Below are positions 15,965 to 25,738 of a stretch of DNA of 55,322 nucleotides, piece by piece. Numbering within the stretch: the stretch's first letter is position 1; every line of letters begins with the position of its first letter. A program made the translations under genes and the position numbers. The stretch is taken from positions 1 through 55,322 of the forward strand of contig QZKU01000039.1 in NCBI GenBank assembly GCA_003598085.1. Reading direction: 5' to 3'. The stretch is from Candidatus Abyssobacteria bacterium SURF_5. GTDB taxonomy: Bacteria; Abyssobacteria; SURF-5. The notes under the pieces are model-generated. The model saw only the letters and a list, made by a program, of their open reading frames with translations, was not told where the DNA came from and did no database searches.

Positions 15965-18925
15965 TCATTCAAGGATTCTCCGGCGCCTTCTCAAATGGCG
16001 GATGATGGACATGAGCGCGAGGAGCGCCGCCACCAGAGAAGTTTTCGCCGGCCACGGCAGACCTGCGGCGGCAGAGGAAGGCGGAATTCCCGGAGGATCA
16101 AAAATCCCGTTCCCGTCGATATCGACAAAGATGGGGTTGCTGAATGCAAGCGGCACGAAACCCGGCGCAATGATGTTGTACAGGCCGCCCGGCGGCTGAG
16201 GGATCCGCAGCGGATCATTTGCGGTGCTGGTCTCCACCGTTACCCATGCATCGCTCTCTAATCTCAAAATAATATCTTGATCGAACCGGTTGATGCCGGA
16301 TTTGGAGTCTACCGGATATTGCGCCTGCTGTTTTCCATTTGCATAAATTCTGATCTGATCAAGAGGGATCCAGGGAGCGGCAAGCACCTTCACATTCAGA
16401 GTTACCTCGTTCTCTTCGGGAGTTATGATGTCTCCGGGCAGCGCTTGTTCATTGACGGTGAAGTAGACAAGCGGACCCGTAGTTCCGAACAGCCTTTGAT
16501 TGCTGATCTGCTTCATGATATCGCGCTCGGTTGCGCGCTCGGCATCCGGATTCTGTAACAGTATGTAATTTCGGGGATATCCTCCGATCTGCGCCTTGAT
16601 GTGAGTATCCGAATTTGCCGTTGCGGCTTTACTGAACCCCTGATTCAGCAGGCTGAACCAATCGCTGCGGAGAAGAAGATACTCGTCATAAGCGGTTCCG
16701 TTCAGCAATTCCATCGCATCGAAATCGATATCGCGTATTCCGCTCGACTTCTTTTCGAGCAGCAGGTTGTTCGGAAACTCGTTCATCGGCTGGGAGGGCT
16801 TGTACGAGAGCGGTCGTCCGAATTCGGTTCCAAGCGCATGAAAAAAGGAAGCGCCTCCATCAGGTTCACTGCCGCGCCCGTGGTTCACTTGGATCACAAT
16901 GTCGCCGTCTCCGATGTCTCTGAGGCGTTCATACAGCACGCGAGGCCGGATTCCCTCGTCGAGCGGCATCCCGTTTCGCGGGAGCAACGCGTTGAACCGA
17001 AGCGGCCATGCGTTGTAGTGTCCAATGGTAAATGGAGTGGACCGCACCATCAGCATACTGGTCGCCTCGACACCCACTATTGAAGCTATCCGGTCCGACA
17101 GACCCATCGTGGAGATGACGGGAGCATAATCTGTCAAAGTATCGTGATCGGTCGCAATCAGCAATTCGACGCCCTCCGCCACAAATGAAAGAACCCGCTG
17201 CTCCTGTGGAAAGGCGCTGTCCATGCTGGCGATCGAGTGCACATGAAAGTCGCCGGTCATCATGCCGGGCGTTTCAATCACCCGCTCGAGTTGCAGGCTT
17301 GCGAGGGCCTCGTCGTTCGGGCGCTCAACCATAACTTCTTGCCGGTCGACGGAATATTCGAAACCATGTGTGGCCACCACTTCATAGCGCCCGGGCCTGA
17401 GGCCCACACGGACGGGTCCGGTCTCTTGCCCGCTCAAGAGGAGCCAGTTAGCCGCAAAGCTCGAGGGCGTGGTGCGGTTTCCGACAGTGAAATGAAGAAG
17501 ATCGGAACCCAGATCGGGATCCGGCGTCCCCTGAATCCCGCGAATGATAACCCGCGCCGGCACCGCTTGGCCCCCTTCCTTTACCTCGATCAGCAGCGCA
17601 GCCTGCGGCGGGGCCTCGATCGTTCCAAGATCCGTGACGGAGCCTGCGACTGCAAACGGTATTCTCAGAGGGTCCAGATCCGGTGATTCGGGTCGCGCAT
17701 CCCTTTCCGCGAAAAAAATCTCCGCAGTATATTCGCCGGAAGGCAGGACTGCCTTGAACCGTCCAGCTTCCGGGCCTTCTCTTACCGGTCGAATTTGTGT
17801 TACAGGGAACTCATCTTTATCAATTATAAGAATGGAGCATCCTGCGGCCGGCGGAGATACTCTGCCGGTGATTCCCGATTCCCTGTCCGCCATCCCCAAC
17901 AGGGGAAAAATGATGTCCGTCGCCGATGCCGCATCATTATTCTCACCAACAACGACAATGCGGTCATATGTGAAATCCTGCCCCGCCCTAATTCGAAAGA
18001 ACGGGGTTTTCCAGAAATCAAAGGTTCGATTATGGTCGCCTGTAAAGATTCCGATTGCTGAAACCATCCTGTCATTGATTCCCCAAAGCAGAGCGTTTTT
18101 TGCGTATTCCGTTGGAGAACAAAGTCCGTACGAGATCGGCGGGAGCCCATCGACGCCCCCACCAGCTATGTACGTGTAGCCGCCCATCCCCCGCATCAAT
18201 GAGATGAAACTGCTGGTATCGAGATCGGGATGCCGGAACCCGCGGGGCGCGCCGCGGGCAGATCCCATCCGTACGGGACTGCCGGCAAACGGCTTGACCG
18301 TGTCGTCTCCCCAGTAGATGATGTCCGCGACATTAAAGATAGAGATTGATTTGGAAGAGGGATTCCGAATCGTGGTCGTAACATGAAGAAAGTGCTCGTC
18401 CGAGTTCAAGCGGTACGTCGTCTCAACCTGTATGTTCGCGGCTGCCGCCTCATCGGGCACACCAAAGCCGTGTTGCTGCGGGTGCAATCCGCTTGAGGTG
18501 GAGACGAGGATCGCTGCCCAGTCGTCGCCGGATTCCGTTCTTATCGTATCGTATGGGATTACGATGTCGCGGTTCATGTTCAAAAGCTGCAACATCTGCA
18601 CGAACTGGTCTGTTTTGTTCGAGACCAGACCCAGATCGATCAGACTTCCTCCAGCGGGCGAAATCATGTTCTGGTTTTCGACATCGTCGACAATCGCCCA
18701 GATGTGCCGGTTGGCGAGATACCAGTCGCCGATTCCGCCGGTGCGGTCCGGCGAATCACAGAGAAGCCTCCGCGCGTTTTCTTCGGTTATTCGGATAGCG
18801 ACGACGGACTCGTCCGCAATCGCCATGGGGGATAGCAAAACGGCGGTAATGCAAATCAGGAGCGCAAGCCGAAATGGCCGAAGAGTACTGCAATGCTTGA
18901 TTCTCGTCAAGAAAAGCTTTTGCAT
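15965..18925 (-). CDS. Large secreted PHP-domain metallohydrolase (CehA/McbA-like) with C-terminal membrane tail
   Basis: A 986-residue exported protein. ATG 18925 opens a long signal peptide (ALLICITAVLLSPMAIA); an in-frame GTG at 19060 would lie inside the upstream gene. The first half is beta-rich, with Ig/carboxypeptidase-regulatory-like modules near residues 370-550. The PHP metal-binding domain starts at His561-x-His563 (GDFHVHS), continues with Asp593-His-Asp595, and includes VNHGRG and NSDTHIK. The protein ends in a proline-rich linker, a hydrophobic helix and a run of arginines. CehA-type enzymes are metal-dependent hydrolases with varied esters or phosphoesters as substrate; the substrate here is unknown. 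The start is 10 bases after the YhaM-like gene, suggesting coupling. Confidence 0.82.
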   Translation of the reverse strand: MQKLFLTRIKHCSTLRPFRLALLICITAVLLSPMAIADESVVAIRITEENARRLLCDSPDRTGGIGDWYLANRHIWAIVDDVENQNMISPAGGSLIDLGLVSNKTDQFVQMLQLLNMNRDIVIPYDTIRTESGDDWAAILVSTSSGLHPQQHGFGVPDEAAAANIQVETTYRLNSDEHFLHVTTTIRNPSSKSISIFNVADIIYWGDDTVKPFAGSPVRMGSARGAPRGFRHPDLDTSSFISLMRGMGGYTYIAGGGVDGLPPISYGLCSPTEYAKNALLWGINDRMVSAIGIFTGDHNRTFDFWKTPFFRIRAGQDFTYDRIVVVGENNDAASATDIIFPLLGMADRESGITGRVSPPAAGCSILIIDKDEFPVTQIRPVREGPEAGRFKAVLPSGEYTAEIFFAERDARPESPDLDPLRIPFAVAGSVTDLGTIEAPPQAALLIEVKEGGQAVPARVIIRGIQGTPDPDLGSDLLHFTVGNRTTPSSFAANWLLLSGQETGPVRVGLRPGRYEVVATHGFEYSVDRQEVMVERPNDEALASLQLERVIETPGMMTGDFHVHSIASMDSAFPQEQRVLSFVAEGVELLIATDHDTLTDYAPVISTMGLSDRIASIVGVEATSMLMVRSTPFTIGHYNAWPLRFNALLPRNGMPLDEGIRPRVLYERLRDIGDGDIVIQVNHGRGSEPDGGASFFHALGTEFGRPLSYKPSQPMNEFPNNLLLEKKSSGIRDIDFDAMELLNGTAYDEYLLLRSDWFSLLNQGFSKAATANSDTHIKAQIGGYPRNYILLQNPDAERATERDIMKQISNQRLFGTTGPLVYFTVNEQALPGDIITPEENEVTLNVKVLAAPWIPLDQIRIYANGKQQAQYPVDSKSGINRFDQDIILRLESDAWVTVETSTANDPLRIPQPPGGLYNIIAPGFVPLAFSNPIFVDIDGNGIFDPPGIPPSSAAAGLPWPAKTSLVAALLALMSIIRHLRRRRRILE

Positions 18926-18935
18926 CAGGCGATGG

Positions 18936-19922
18936 TTAGCCCGGACTCTGTTCGGGAGAGAGATCGGTTTCATACGTAGGCTTCTTGTAAAGAATTCTCT
19001 CGAGCGCTTTCTGGTACGCAGTCCAGGGGGAGTCAGGGTCGCGGTTGTCGGAGAGAGCACGGGTGAAAATCTCGACCTTGACGTCGAGGTCGTCGGCCCG
19101 ATGAAGGATTTCAGCTTCCAGGATCATCGGCGGCCTCGGAGACCCCCACTCCGACTGGCCATGGTGTGAGAGAACCATGTGTTCCACGAGCATCTTGAGC
19201 TTCGGCGGGAACCCGGATATCTGCGCGATCTTTTCGTCTATCATCTGAATGCCGATGACGATGTGGCCGAGAAGATTGCCCTGTTCCGTATAATTGATTG
19301 ACGGCAAAGCCTCCAACTCTTCAATCTTCCCAATATCATGCAGAATCGCCATCGTGATGAGCAGATCCGCGTCGAGAGCGGGGTAGTGGGTTGTCAGGTA
19401 CTCGCACAGGCGCACGGTCGAAAGCGTGTGTTCGAGCAGACCGCCCACAAAAACGTGATGAATGCTCCGCGCGGCCGGCGCCTTGAGGAATTTCTTCACA
19501 AAACGCTGGTCGTCGAAAAATCTCTCCAACAGCGCCTTCAAGTGAGGATTGGCCACCTGTTCCGCATATGCGCGAAGCTCGAGGAAAGTCTCATCAATGT
19601 TGTTGTCGGTATGCGGGAGATAATCCGCGAGATCAAATTCTTTCGGGTCGGCAAGCCGCAACCTCTTGATAACAAGTTGCAGTTCCTTGTTGTACAATTC
19701 CGCGTTCGCGTCCACTTTGATGACATCGTTCACTTTGAAGGTGTCATAGAATTCGAGAGCGCTATCCCAGAGTTTTGCGGAGACACTGCCGGTTTTGTCT
19801 TGCAGGATCATGCTGATATATGGCTTGCCGCTCTTCGTGGTCAGGAGTTGCTTGGATTGGACCAGGAAGTGAGAAACGATGCGCTCGCCTTCGGTCAATG
19901 CGGAAATGAATAGCTTGTCCAT
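18936..19922 (-). CDS. yhaM: 3'-5' exoribonuclease of the YhaM family (OB fold plus HD domain)
   Basis: A 328-residue cytosolic protein. Residues 1-100 form an OB-fold nucleic-acid-binding part (LLTTKSGKPYISMILQDKTGSVSAKLWD cut here to its features: KSGKPY and LQDKTG). Residues 160-300 are an HD domain, with the metal ligands in HHVFVGGLLEHT, ILHDIGK and SHHGQ. Order and length match YhaM, which trims RNA 3' ends in Gram-positive bacteria and has many relatives in Gram-negative anaerobes. GGGGAG is seven bases before the ATG. It sits 14 bases after homoserine dehydrogenase in the long minus-strand operon. Confidence 0.85.
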   Translation of the reverse strand: MDKLFISALTEGERIVSHFLVQSKQLLTTKSGKPYISMILQDKTGSVSAKLWDSALEFYDTFKVNDVIKVDANAELYNKELQLVIKRLRLADPKEFDLADYLPHTDNNIDETFLELRAYAEQVANPHLKALLERFFDDQRFVKKFLKAPAARSIHHVFVGGLLEHTLSTVRLCEYLTTHYPALDADLLITMAILHDIGKIEELEALPSINYTEQGNLLGHIVIGIQMIDEKIAQISGFPPKLKMLVEHMVLSHHGQSEWGSPRPPMILEAEILHRADDLDVKVEIFTRALSDNRDPDSPWTAYQKALERILYKKPTYETDLSPEQSPG

Positions 19923-19936
19923 GGCCGACTCCCCGT

Positions 19937-21226
19937 TCAGGAGATAATGCGAATGAGCGCGCTCTTCGCCTCAATGCTGTCGAGTTTGTCAATTTCCGAG
20001 AGAGCCCGCCGCACGTCGCGTTCGACCGCCTCGTGCGTCATCATGACGACGGGAACGCGCTTGCCGCGATGCTGCACCTTCTGGATCACTGAAGCAATGC
20101 TGATGCCATGCTTGCCCAACACGCCCGATACCTGTCCGAGCACTCCCGGATTATCGAGCGCGGTAAAGCGGATATAGTAAAGCGAGGTGATATCTTCAAT
20201 GTTTTTCACGGACAGGTTGTTTGCGTACGTGAAAGGCTGCGTTCGTACCGGCGATTTGAAGGACATATTCTTACCGATATCGACCAAATCGCTGATGATG
20301 GCGCTCGAGGTGGGAAACTTGCCCGCTCCTTTGCCATAGTACATCGTGGTGCCCACTACGTCGCCGTGAACGAGCAATCCGTTGTACTCGTCGCGTATCG
20401 AAGCAAGGAGCGAATCCTTCGGGACGAGTGTCGGGTGTACGCGCACCTCGATCTGCTCACCCGCCAATTTTGCGATCGCGAGAAGCTTGATGACGTATCC
20501 GAACTCCTCGGCATGTGCTACATCTTCGAGAGTTATCCCGCTTATTCCTTCGACATGCACGTCGGCGAGGTCGATCCGTGAATTGAAGGCGATTGAAGCG
20601 AGAATGGCCAGTTTGTGGGCGGAATCGTAGCCTTCGATGTCGAGCGTCGGATCCGCCTCAGCGAAGCCTTTCTTCTGCGCCTCTTTCAGGGCTCGCTCGA
20701 ACCCCATCTGTTCAGAGGTCATGCGCGTGAGAATGTAGTTGCAGGTGCCGTTTACGATTCCGTAGATATAGTCGATATTGTTCGCGACCAATCCCTCGCG
20801 TAACGCCTTCAGAATCGGTATGCCGCCCGCGACGCTTGCCTCGAAACAGAGATCGACTTCATTTCGCGCAGCCAATTCCACCAGTTCCGCGCCCTGCTTC
20901 GCGAGCAGCGCCTTGTTGGCGGTGACCACGTGCTTTTTCCTGTTCAGCGACTCGATAATGAAATCGCCGGCGGGCGAATACCCGCCGATCAGTTCGACCA
21001 CGACATCGACCGAATCGTTCTTGATCAATTCGCCTGCGTCCGTGGTGAAAATTCCGTCGGGAATGCCGAGGCGCTGCCGCAATGACTGATCGAGATCGGC
21101 CGCCTTCCTGATCACCAGCTTTATGCCGGTGCGGCGGGCGATCTCATCCGAATGGCGAACCAAAGTCTCGTATACACCCGAGCCGACTACTCCCAATCCG
21201 ATTATGCCAACGCCTACTTCTTTCAT
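19937..21226 (-). CDS. hom: Homoserine dehydrogenase
   Basis: A 429-residue NAD(P)-dependent enzyme that reduces aspartate-4-semialdehyde to homoserine, the branch point to threonine and methionine. The Rossmann motif is GIIGLGVVGSGV. Catalytic-domain text includes TANKALLAKQG, EASVAGGIPI, GIVNGTCNYILT and AEADPTLDIEGYDSAHK. A C-terminal ACT domain (TALDNPGVLGQVSGVLG onward) implies feedback control, usually by threonine. The gene starts three bases after the aminotransferase stop, in a run of amino-acid metabolism genes; no threonine synthase or homoserine kinase is in the window. Confidence 0.96.
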   Translation of the reverse strand: MKEVGVGIIGLGVVGSGVYETLVRHSDEIARRTGIKLVIRKAADLDQSLRQRLGIPDGIFTTDAGELIKNDSVDVVVELIGGYSPAGDFIIESLNRKKHVVTANKALLAKQGAELVELAARNEVDLCFEASVAGGIPILKALREGLVANNIDYIYGIVNGTCNYILTRMTSEQMGFERALKEAQKKGFAEADPTLDIEGYDSAHKLAILASIAFNSRIDLADVHVEGISGITLEDVAHAEEFGYVIKLLAIAKLAGEQIEVRVHPTLVPKDSLLASIRDEYNGLLVHGDVVGTTMYYGKGAGKFPTSSAIISDLVDIGKNMSFKSPVRTQPFTYANNLSVKNIEDITSLYYIRFTALDNPGVLGQVSGVLGKHGISIASVIQKVQHRGKRVPVVMMTHEAVERDVRRALSEIDKLDSIEAKSALIRIIS

Positions 21227-21229
21227 TTA

Positions 21230-22411
21230 TCATGCCTCTCTGACACAGTCCGAAATCCGGCTCAGTCCTTCGCCGATATTCTTTTCCGACGTGGCGAAGG
21301 AGAACCTGACCCGGGTGGAATCGCCGAAATCTGTCCCTGGAACGGCGGCGACTCTTGCCACGTCCAGCAGCACCTTGCAAAAATCGTCGGCCGTTCTGAT
21401 GGTAATACCCCTGAGTTTTCTGTCGACGAAGAAAGAGATGCTGGGGAAATAGTAAAACGCTCCTGCGGGCGGAGGAGTATCGTCCTGCAGAAGCTCGTTC
21501 AAGCCCTCGGAAAGAATTCTTCTCCGCTTATCGAACTCCTTCAGCATCACTTCGACCAAAGCGTAATCTCCCGTCAACGCTGCAATCGATGCCTTCTGCG
21601 AAATCGAGCAGGGGTTGGACGTCGATTGGCTGGTCATGTTGCCGATGGCCTTTATATAGGAGGCGGGGCCGCCGGCATAGCCGATGCGCCAGCCCGTCAT
21701 CGAATAGGTTTTTGAGACCGCATTGACGGTGAACGTCAGATCCTTGAGCCCTTTATCGAACGACGCAATGCTGTGGTGTTCGTTGCCGTCGTAGAGAATC
21801 CTCTCATAGCATTCGTCCGAGAGAATCAGGATGCGATGTCTAAGCGCAACTTCTCCGATCGCTTCAAGCTCTTTCCTTGAATAAACCGCGCCTGTCGGAT
21901 TGCTGGGGCTGTTGAGCACCAGCAGCTTGCTCTTCGGCGTGATCGCCGATTCGAACTGGTCTGAAGTCATCTTGAAGTTGCGCGTCTGAACAAAGCTCGG
22001 GATGCCGCCGGTCAGACATACCTGTTCCGGATAGCTCACCCAGAAAGGGGAGGGGATCAGCACTTCATCCCCCGGATCGCACACCACCTGGAAGATGTTA
22101 TAGATAAGCTGTTTCGCGCCGCACCCGATCGTGATCTCGGCGCGCTCGTAGTCGATGCCGTTGTCTCTCCTGAATTTCGCCGCCACGGCGTCTTTCAGTT
22201 CCGGCATGCCGGAGGCATCGGTATATTTTGTGAAACCTTCCTTTATCGCCTGGATCGCGGCGGCTTTGATATGATCCGGCGTATCGAAATCAGGTTCGCC
22301 GGCGCCGAAACCGATAACATTTATTCCTTCCGCCCGCATCGCTTTGGCCTTTGCCGTGATCGCCAGCGTCGACGACGGTTTTAAACAGCGCGCTCTTTCG
22401 GAAAGAGCCAT
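21230..22411 (-). CDS. Aspartate-type aminotransferase (PLP class I/II, subgroup Ib)
   Basis: A 393-residue PLP enzyme, probably aspartate aminotransferase. Visible features are GAGEPDFDTPDHI, the NSPSNPTGAVYS segment, the PLP-binding lysine in VNAVSKTYSMTGWRIGY and the C-terminal arginine in TRVRFSFATS. These fit bacterial subgroup Ib enzymes that make or use aspartate and often also prephenate. Placement beside homoserine dehydrogenase suits aspartate-family amino-acid synthesis. The gap to the upstream aminotransferase is two bases. Exact substrate range cannot be set from sequence. Confidence 0.92.
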   Translation of the reverse strand: MALSERARCLKPSSTLAITAKAKAMRAEGINVIGFGAGEPDFDTPDHIKAAAIQAIKEGFTKYTDASGMPELKDAVAAKFRRDNGIDYERAEITIGCGAKQLIYNIFQVVCDPGDEVLIPSPFWVSYPEQVCLTGGIPSFVQTRNFKMTSDQFESAITPKSKLLVLNSPSNPTGAVYSRKELEAIGEVALRHRILILSDECYERILYDGNEHHSIASFDKGLKDLTFTVNAVSKTYSMTGWRIGYAGGPASYIKAIGNMTSQSTSNPCSISQKASIAALTGDYALVEVMLKEFDKRRRILSEGLNELLQDDTPPPAGAFYYFPSISFFVDRKLRGITIRTADDFCKVLLDVARVAAVPGTDFGDSTRVRFSFATSEKNIGEGLSRISDCVREA

Positions 22412-22413
22412 AA

Positions 22414-23637
22414 TCAGTTCTTCCTTTCCCTTTTCGCCGGAGAAACGTCCGGTTTCTCCCCATTCATCTCCATCATCCTCTTGATTCCCCGCAAAGCCTG
22501 CCTGATGCGCCGCTCATTCTCCACGAGCGCAAGTCTCAGGTAGCCTTCACCGGCCGCTCCGAATCCAACGCCGGGCGAGGTCGCCACCTGGGCCTGTTCA
22601 AGCAGAAGCTCGGAAAACTTCATGGAACCAAGGGTCCGGAAACGGTCCGGAAGCGGAGCCCATACATACATCGTGGCCCTCGGGCGCGGCACATTCCAGC
22701 CCATCCCGTTCAAGCCGTTGACCAGGATATCGCGGCGCCGGCTGTAGGTGGAAACCGTTTCCTCGATGCACGACTGGTCCCCTTCAAGCGCAGCGATGGA
22801 GGCCACCTGAATCGGCGTGAAAATGCCGTAGTCGTAATAACTCTTGAGTTTTGCAAGCGCGGCTATGACATGTCTGTTTCCAACCGCGAACCCTACTCTC
22901 CATCCAGCCATGTTGTACGTCTTGGAGAGCGAATAAAATTCGATGCCCACCTCTTTTGCCCCCTTTGCCTGAAGGAGACTCGGGGCCCTGTAGCCGTCGA
23001 AGCAGATTTCACTGTATGCCAAGTCGTGGATAATCAGTATTTTTTCCCTCTTCGCGAACTCGACGACCTCCTCGAAAAATGCAAGGTCCACTACTTGTGC
23101 CGTGGGATTATTCGGATAACTCAAAATCAGAATCTTGGGCCGAGGATAGACCTCGTGCGCAACCTTTGAGAGATCGGGCAAAAAATTGCTTTCCGCGGTG
23201 AGCGGAACAGTATGCAGATGCCCGCCCGCTATCACGACGCTGAAATAATGAATCGGATAACTCGGACTCGGAACCAGCACAAGATCGCCTTCATCAAGAA
23301 TCGCAAGAAAAAGATGACAGATGCCTTCTTTGGACCCGATAACGGCGATCGCCTCTGTTTCAGGATCGATATAGACTCCAAACCGCCGCTCATACCAATG
23401 TGCAATCGCCCGGCGCAAATGCGCGATTCCCTTCGAGGCCGAATATCGGTGTGCCTTGGGATCGCGGGCAACCTCGCACAGTTTATCGATCACATGATGC
23501 GGGGTCGGAATATCGGGATTCCCCATCCCCAGATCGATAATGTCCCTGCCGGCGTGGCGGGCATCGAGTTTTAACTGATTAATCCGTGCAAACATGTACG
23601 GAGGAATCCGCTCCATGTGCTTCGAGATATACTGCAC
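22414..23637 (-). CDS. alaC: AlaC-like aminotransferase (glutamate-pyruvate type)
   Basis: A 407-residue PLP enzyme of the AlaC / LL-diaminopimelate-aminotransferase-like branch. Key text is IDLGMGNPDIPTP, the LSYPNNPTAQVVD motif, the Schiff-base lysine in YSLSKTYNMAGWRVGF, and the C-terminal YLRLALVENERRI. AlaC makes alanine from pyruvate and glutamate; the close relatives are hard to separate by eye. The start is the GTG at 23637 with GAGGAA about ten bases upstream; ATG 23616 is a shorter alternative. The C-terminal tail of about 20 residues (GEKPDVSPAKRERKN) is charged and variable. Confidence 0.87.
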   Translation of the reverse strand: MQYISKHMERIPPYMFARINQLKLDARHAGRDIIDLGMGNPDIPTPHHVIDKLCEVARDPKAHRYSASKGIAHLRRAIAHWYERRFGVYIDPETEAIAVIGSKEGICHLFLAILDEGDLVLVPSPSYPIHYFSVVIAGGHLHTVPLTAESNFLPDLSKVAHEVYPRPKILILSYPNNPTAQVVDLAFFEEVVEFAKREKILIIHDLAYSEICFDGYRAPSLLQAKGAKEVGIEFYSLSKTYNMAGWRVGFAVGNRHVIAALAKLKSYYDYGIFTPIQVASIAALEGDQSCIEETVSTYSRRRDILVNGLNGMGWNVPRPRATMYVWAPLPDRFRTLGSMKFSELLLEQAQVATSPGVGFGAAGEGYLRLALVENERRIRQALRGIKRMMEMNGEKPDVSPAKRERKN

Positions 23638-23642
23638 TCCGG

Positions 23643-23882
23643 CTATTCCTCCTCAAGCAAGGCAAGCACCTCGCCGACCTTTATGACATCGCCTTCCTCT
23701 GCGAGAATTTCTGACAAAATCCCCCGGCGGGGTGATGGAACATTGAATGTTGCTTTATCAGTGGTCATCTCCACCAAGTCATCGCCTTCAGTGATCTCGT
23801 CACCCTCCTCGAAATGCCAACTGGAGACGATCGCTTCATCTCCGGCGCCATCGCCTAAATCGGGGAGCTTCACTTCAAACAT
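23643..23882 (-). CDS. Free-standing lipoyl (biotinyl-lipoyl) domain protein
   Basis: A 79-residue protein that is nothing but one lipoyl domain. It has the start FEVKLPDLGDG, the modification hairpin EMTTDKATFNVPSP with lysine 43 as attachment site, and the closing GEVLALLEEE. The Glu-x-x-x-Asp-Lys-Ala setting favours lipoyl over biotin. Such domains normally begin an E2 acyltransferase of a 2-oxoacid dehydrogenase, but there is no peripheral-subunit-binding or catalytic domain here and no E1, E2 or E3 gene nearby. GGAGG precedes the ATG. It directly follows lipA, whose product could lipoylate it. Confidence 0.88.
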   Translation of the reverse strand: MFEVKLPDLGDGAGDEAIVSSWHFEEGDEITEGDDLVEMTTDKATFNVPSPRRGILSEILAEEGDVIKVGEVLALLEEE

Positions 23883-23897
23883 CCGTAACCTCCGAAA

Positions 23898-24770
23898 CTA
23901 TTTGGAATTTGCCTCCTTTTGAACCGCTTTTGCGTTATACGAGCTTCGCACGAACGGCGCGGATGCGACCGCCCGAAAGCCCATACGCCTCGCTATCTCG
24001 CCATATCTCTCGAAATGCGAAGGCTCAAGAAACTCTACTACCGGAAGATGCTGTGGCGATGGACGAAGATATTGCCCGATCGTCAGAATGTCGCACCCGT
24101 GCTGTAACAGGTCCTTCATTACCTCCTCTACCTCTTCCGGCCTCTCGCCCAGGCCAACCATCAGGCCGGATTTTACCAGCATCTGCGGCTTCAATTCTTT
24201 TGCCGTTTTCAGGATGCGCAGCGATCTGCGATAGTCGGCCTGCGGCCGCACCTGCGGGTAGAGCGACCAAACCGTCTCGACGTTGTGGTTGAAAACGTCG
24301 GGACCGGCCTCAACGACAACCCGCACCGATTCCCTGCTTCCCTGAAAATCCGGGACGAGCACCTCAACCGTTGCTTCCGGCATCCTGGCGCGCAACTCTC
24401 TGATGACAGCAGCAAAGTGGGCGGCGCCGCCATCTGGAAGGTCGTCACGTGTCACCGAAGTTACAACCACATGAGAAAGCTTCATCTCACTCGCGGCAAG
24501 GGCAACCCGCTCCGGCTCCGATACATCCAGCGGCTCGGGAGCCCCCTTCTCGACAGCGCAAAATCGGCAAGAGCGCGTGCACGTATTCCCCAGTAGCATA
24601 AAAGTCGCTGTGCCCCGCGCAAAACACTCGCCGGTGTTCGGGCATTGGGCGCTCCTGCAGACCGTATTCAAGCGATGTCGCGCGAGGATGTCCCTCGTGC
24701 GATCGGCCTGAGGATGCGCCGGAAGCCGTTTCTTTATCCACGGCGGAAATTTTCTCTGTGGTTGCGGCAT
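23898..24770 (-). CDS. lipA: Lipoyl synthase
   Basis: A 290-residue radical-SAM enzyme that inserts two sulfurs into protein-bound octanoate. The auxiliary cluster motif [12 protein letters not shown], the radical-SAM motif CTRSCRFC, and the C-terminal RSSYNA serine ligand are all present, so the enzyme looks complete. ATG 24770 is taken as start, leading to [10 protein letters not shown], the usual entry of LipA. No good ribosome site precedes it; a GTG at 24866, overlapping the nitrilase stop, is in frame but would add 32 residues unlike the family. LipB or LplA is not in the window, so the octanoyl donor route is unknown. Confidence 0.94.
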   Translation of the reverse strand: MPQPQRKFPPWIKKRLPAHPQADRTRDILARHRLNTVCRSAQCPNTGECFARGTATFMLLGNTCTRSCRFCAVEKGAPEPLDVSEPERVALAASEMKLSHVVVTSVTRDDLPDGGAAHFAAVIRELRARMPEATVEVLVPDFQGSRESVRVVVEAGPDVFNHNVETVWSLYPQVRPQADYRRSLRILKTAKELKPQMLVKSGLMVGLGERPEEVEEVMKDLLQHGCDILTIGQYLRPSPQHLPVVEFLEPSHFERYGEIARRMGFRAVASAPFVRSSYNAKAVQKEANSK

Positions 24771-24862
24771 GTATAATTGGGGAGAAACAGCAGAATCTTC
24801 AACCGGATAACGGGTTAGTCTAGCATAGCAAAATAACGAAATGCAACCGAGGGGGCCACCTT

Positions 24863-25723
24863 TCACTTCTCCCGGCCCAACTCACGGTACAGCTCCGGCC
24901 GTCTCTCCTTCATCCAGTCCACCAGGGTGTCCTTCATTAAAGCTCGTTTGTCCAAATGGAGCGTGGCGGCGACAATACCCCACGGCTCGTTCCCTGTATA
25001 TGCCTCCATCTTGCCGAGCGGGCCAATGATGCAACTCCTGCCGAAATGGTCCCTGCCGCCGTCTTCCCCCTCAATCTGTTCCCATCCAGCCTTGTTCACC
25101 GCGACAACAAAAACCTGGTTCTCCATGGCTCTCACCTGAAGTTCCGATTGGAATGCGTCGGCGCGAGCACCCCACGAACAGACAGGCACGAAAATGATCT
25201 CGGCGCCCTTCACCGTCAGGACGCGGAACGTCTCCGGGAACGAACGGTCGAAACAGATAAGAATACCCACCGTGAGTCCGTCAAGTTCGAAGACCGGGAG
25301 CCGGTCCCCGGGAGAAAAATAATATTTTTCGTCGCTGTTCATTATGGGCGACGACGATTTCGGAATATGCGTCTTCCGGTATTTCCCGACAAGTTCGCCT
25401 GTCTTGGAGAAGAGGACGGCGGTATTGTAATATGTTCCGTTTTCCTCCTCGAACAGAGTCGCGATGACATTGATTGCATGTCTCTTTGCCTGAGCGGCCA
25501 TGATCTCCGTGGTCGGACCGGGAATCGACTCGGCGAATTGGAAATACGCGTCGTCGTACACCCTGCAGAAATAGGGGCCGGTCATCATTTCCGAAAAACA
25601 GACGATCTCGGGAGAATATTCTGCAACAGCGTGCTCCAGCCTCTCGACCGCTTTGTCCATATTGGCCGTGTAACTGCCCGGATACGGACCCATCTGGATA
25701 GCGGCAACAGTAATCGTCTTCAT
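24863..25723 (-). CDS. Nitrilase-superfamily amidase (beta-ureidopropionase / N-carbamoylputrescine amidase-like)
   Basis: A 286-residue carbon-nitrogen hydrolase. The Glu-Lys-Cys triad is visible in [21 protein letters not shown] and [12 protein letters not shown]. The sequence most resembles N-carbamoyl amide hydrolases (N-carbamoyl-beta-alanine or N-carbamoylputrescine). Being 15 bases downstream of a hydantoinase/dihydropyrimidinase, a role in removing the carbamoyl group from the ring-opened product is the natural inference, releasing CO2, ammonia and an amino acid. A G-rich ribosome site (GGGGGGGAAA) sits against the ATG. Confidence 0.88.
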   Translation of the reverse strand: MKTITVAAIQMGPYPGSYTANMDKAVERLEHAVAEYSPEIVCFSEMMTGPYFCRVYDDAYFQFAESIPGPTTEIMAAQAKRHAINVIATLFEEENGTYYNTAVLFSKTGELVGKYRKTHIPKSSSPIMNSDEKYYFSPGDRLPVFELDGLTVGILICFDRSFPETFRVLTVKGAEIIFVPVCSWGARADAFQSELQVRAMENQVFVVAVNKAGWEQIEGEDGGRDHFGRSCIIGPLGKMEAYTGNEPWGIVAATLHLDKRALMKDTLVDWMKERRPELYRELGREK

Positions 25724-25738
25724 TTTCCCCCCCCTTTC

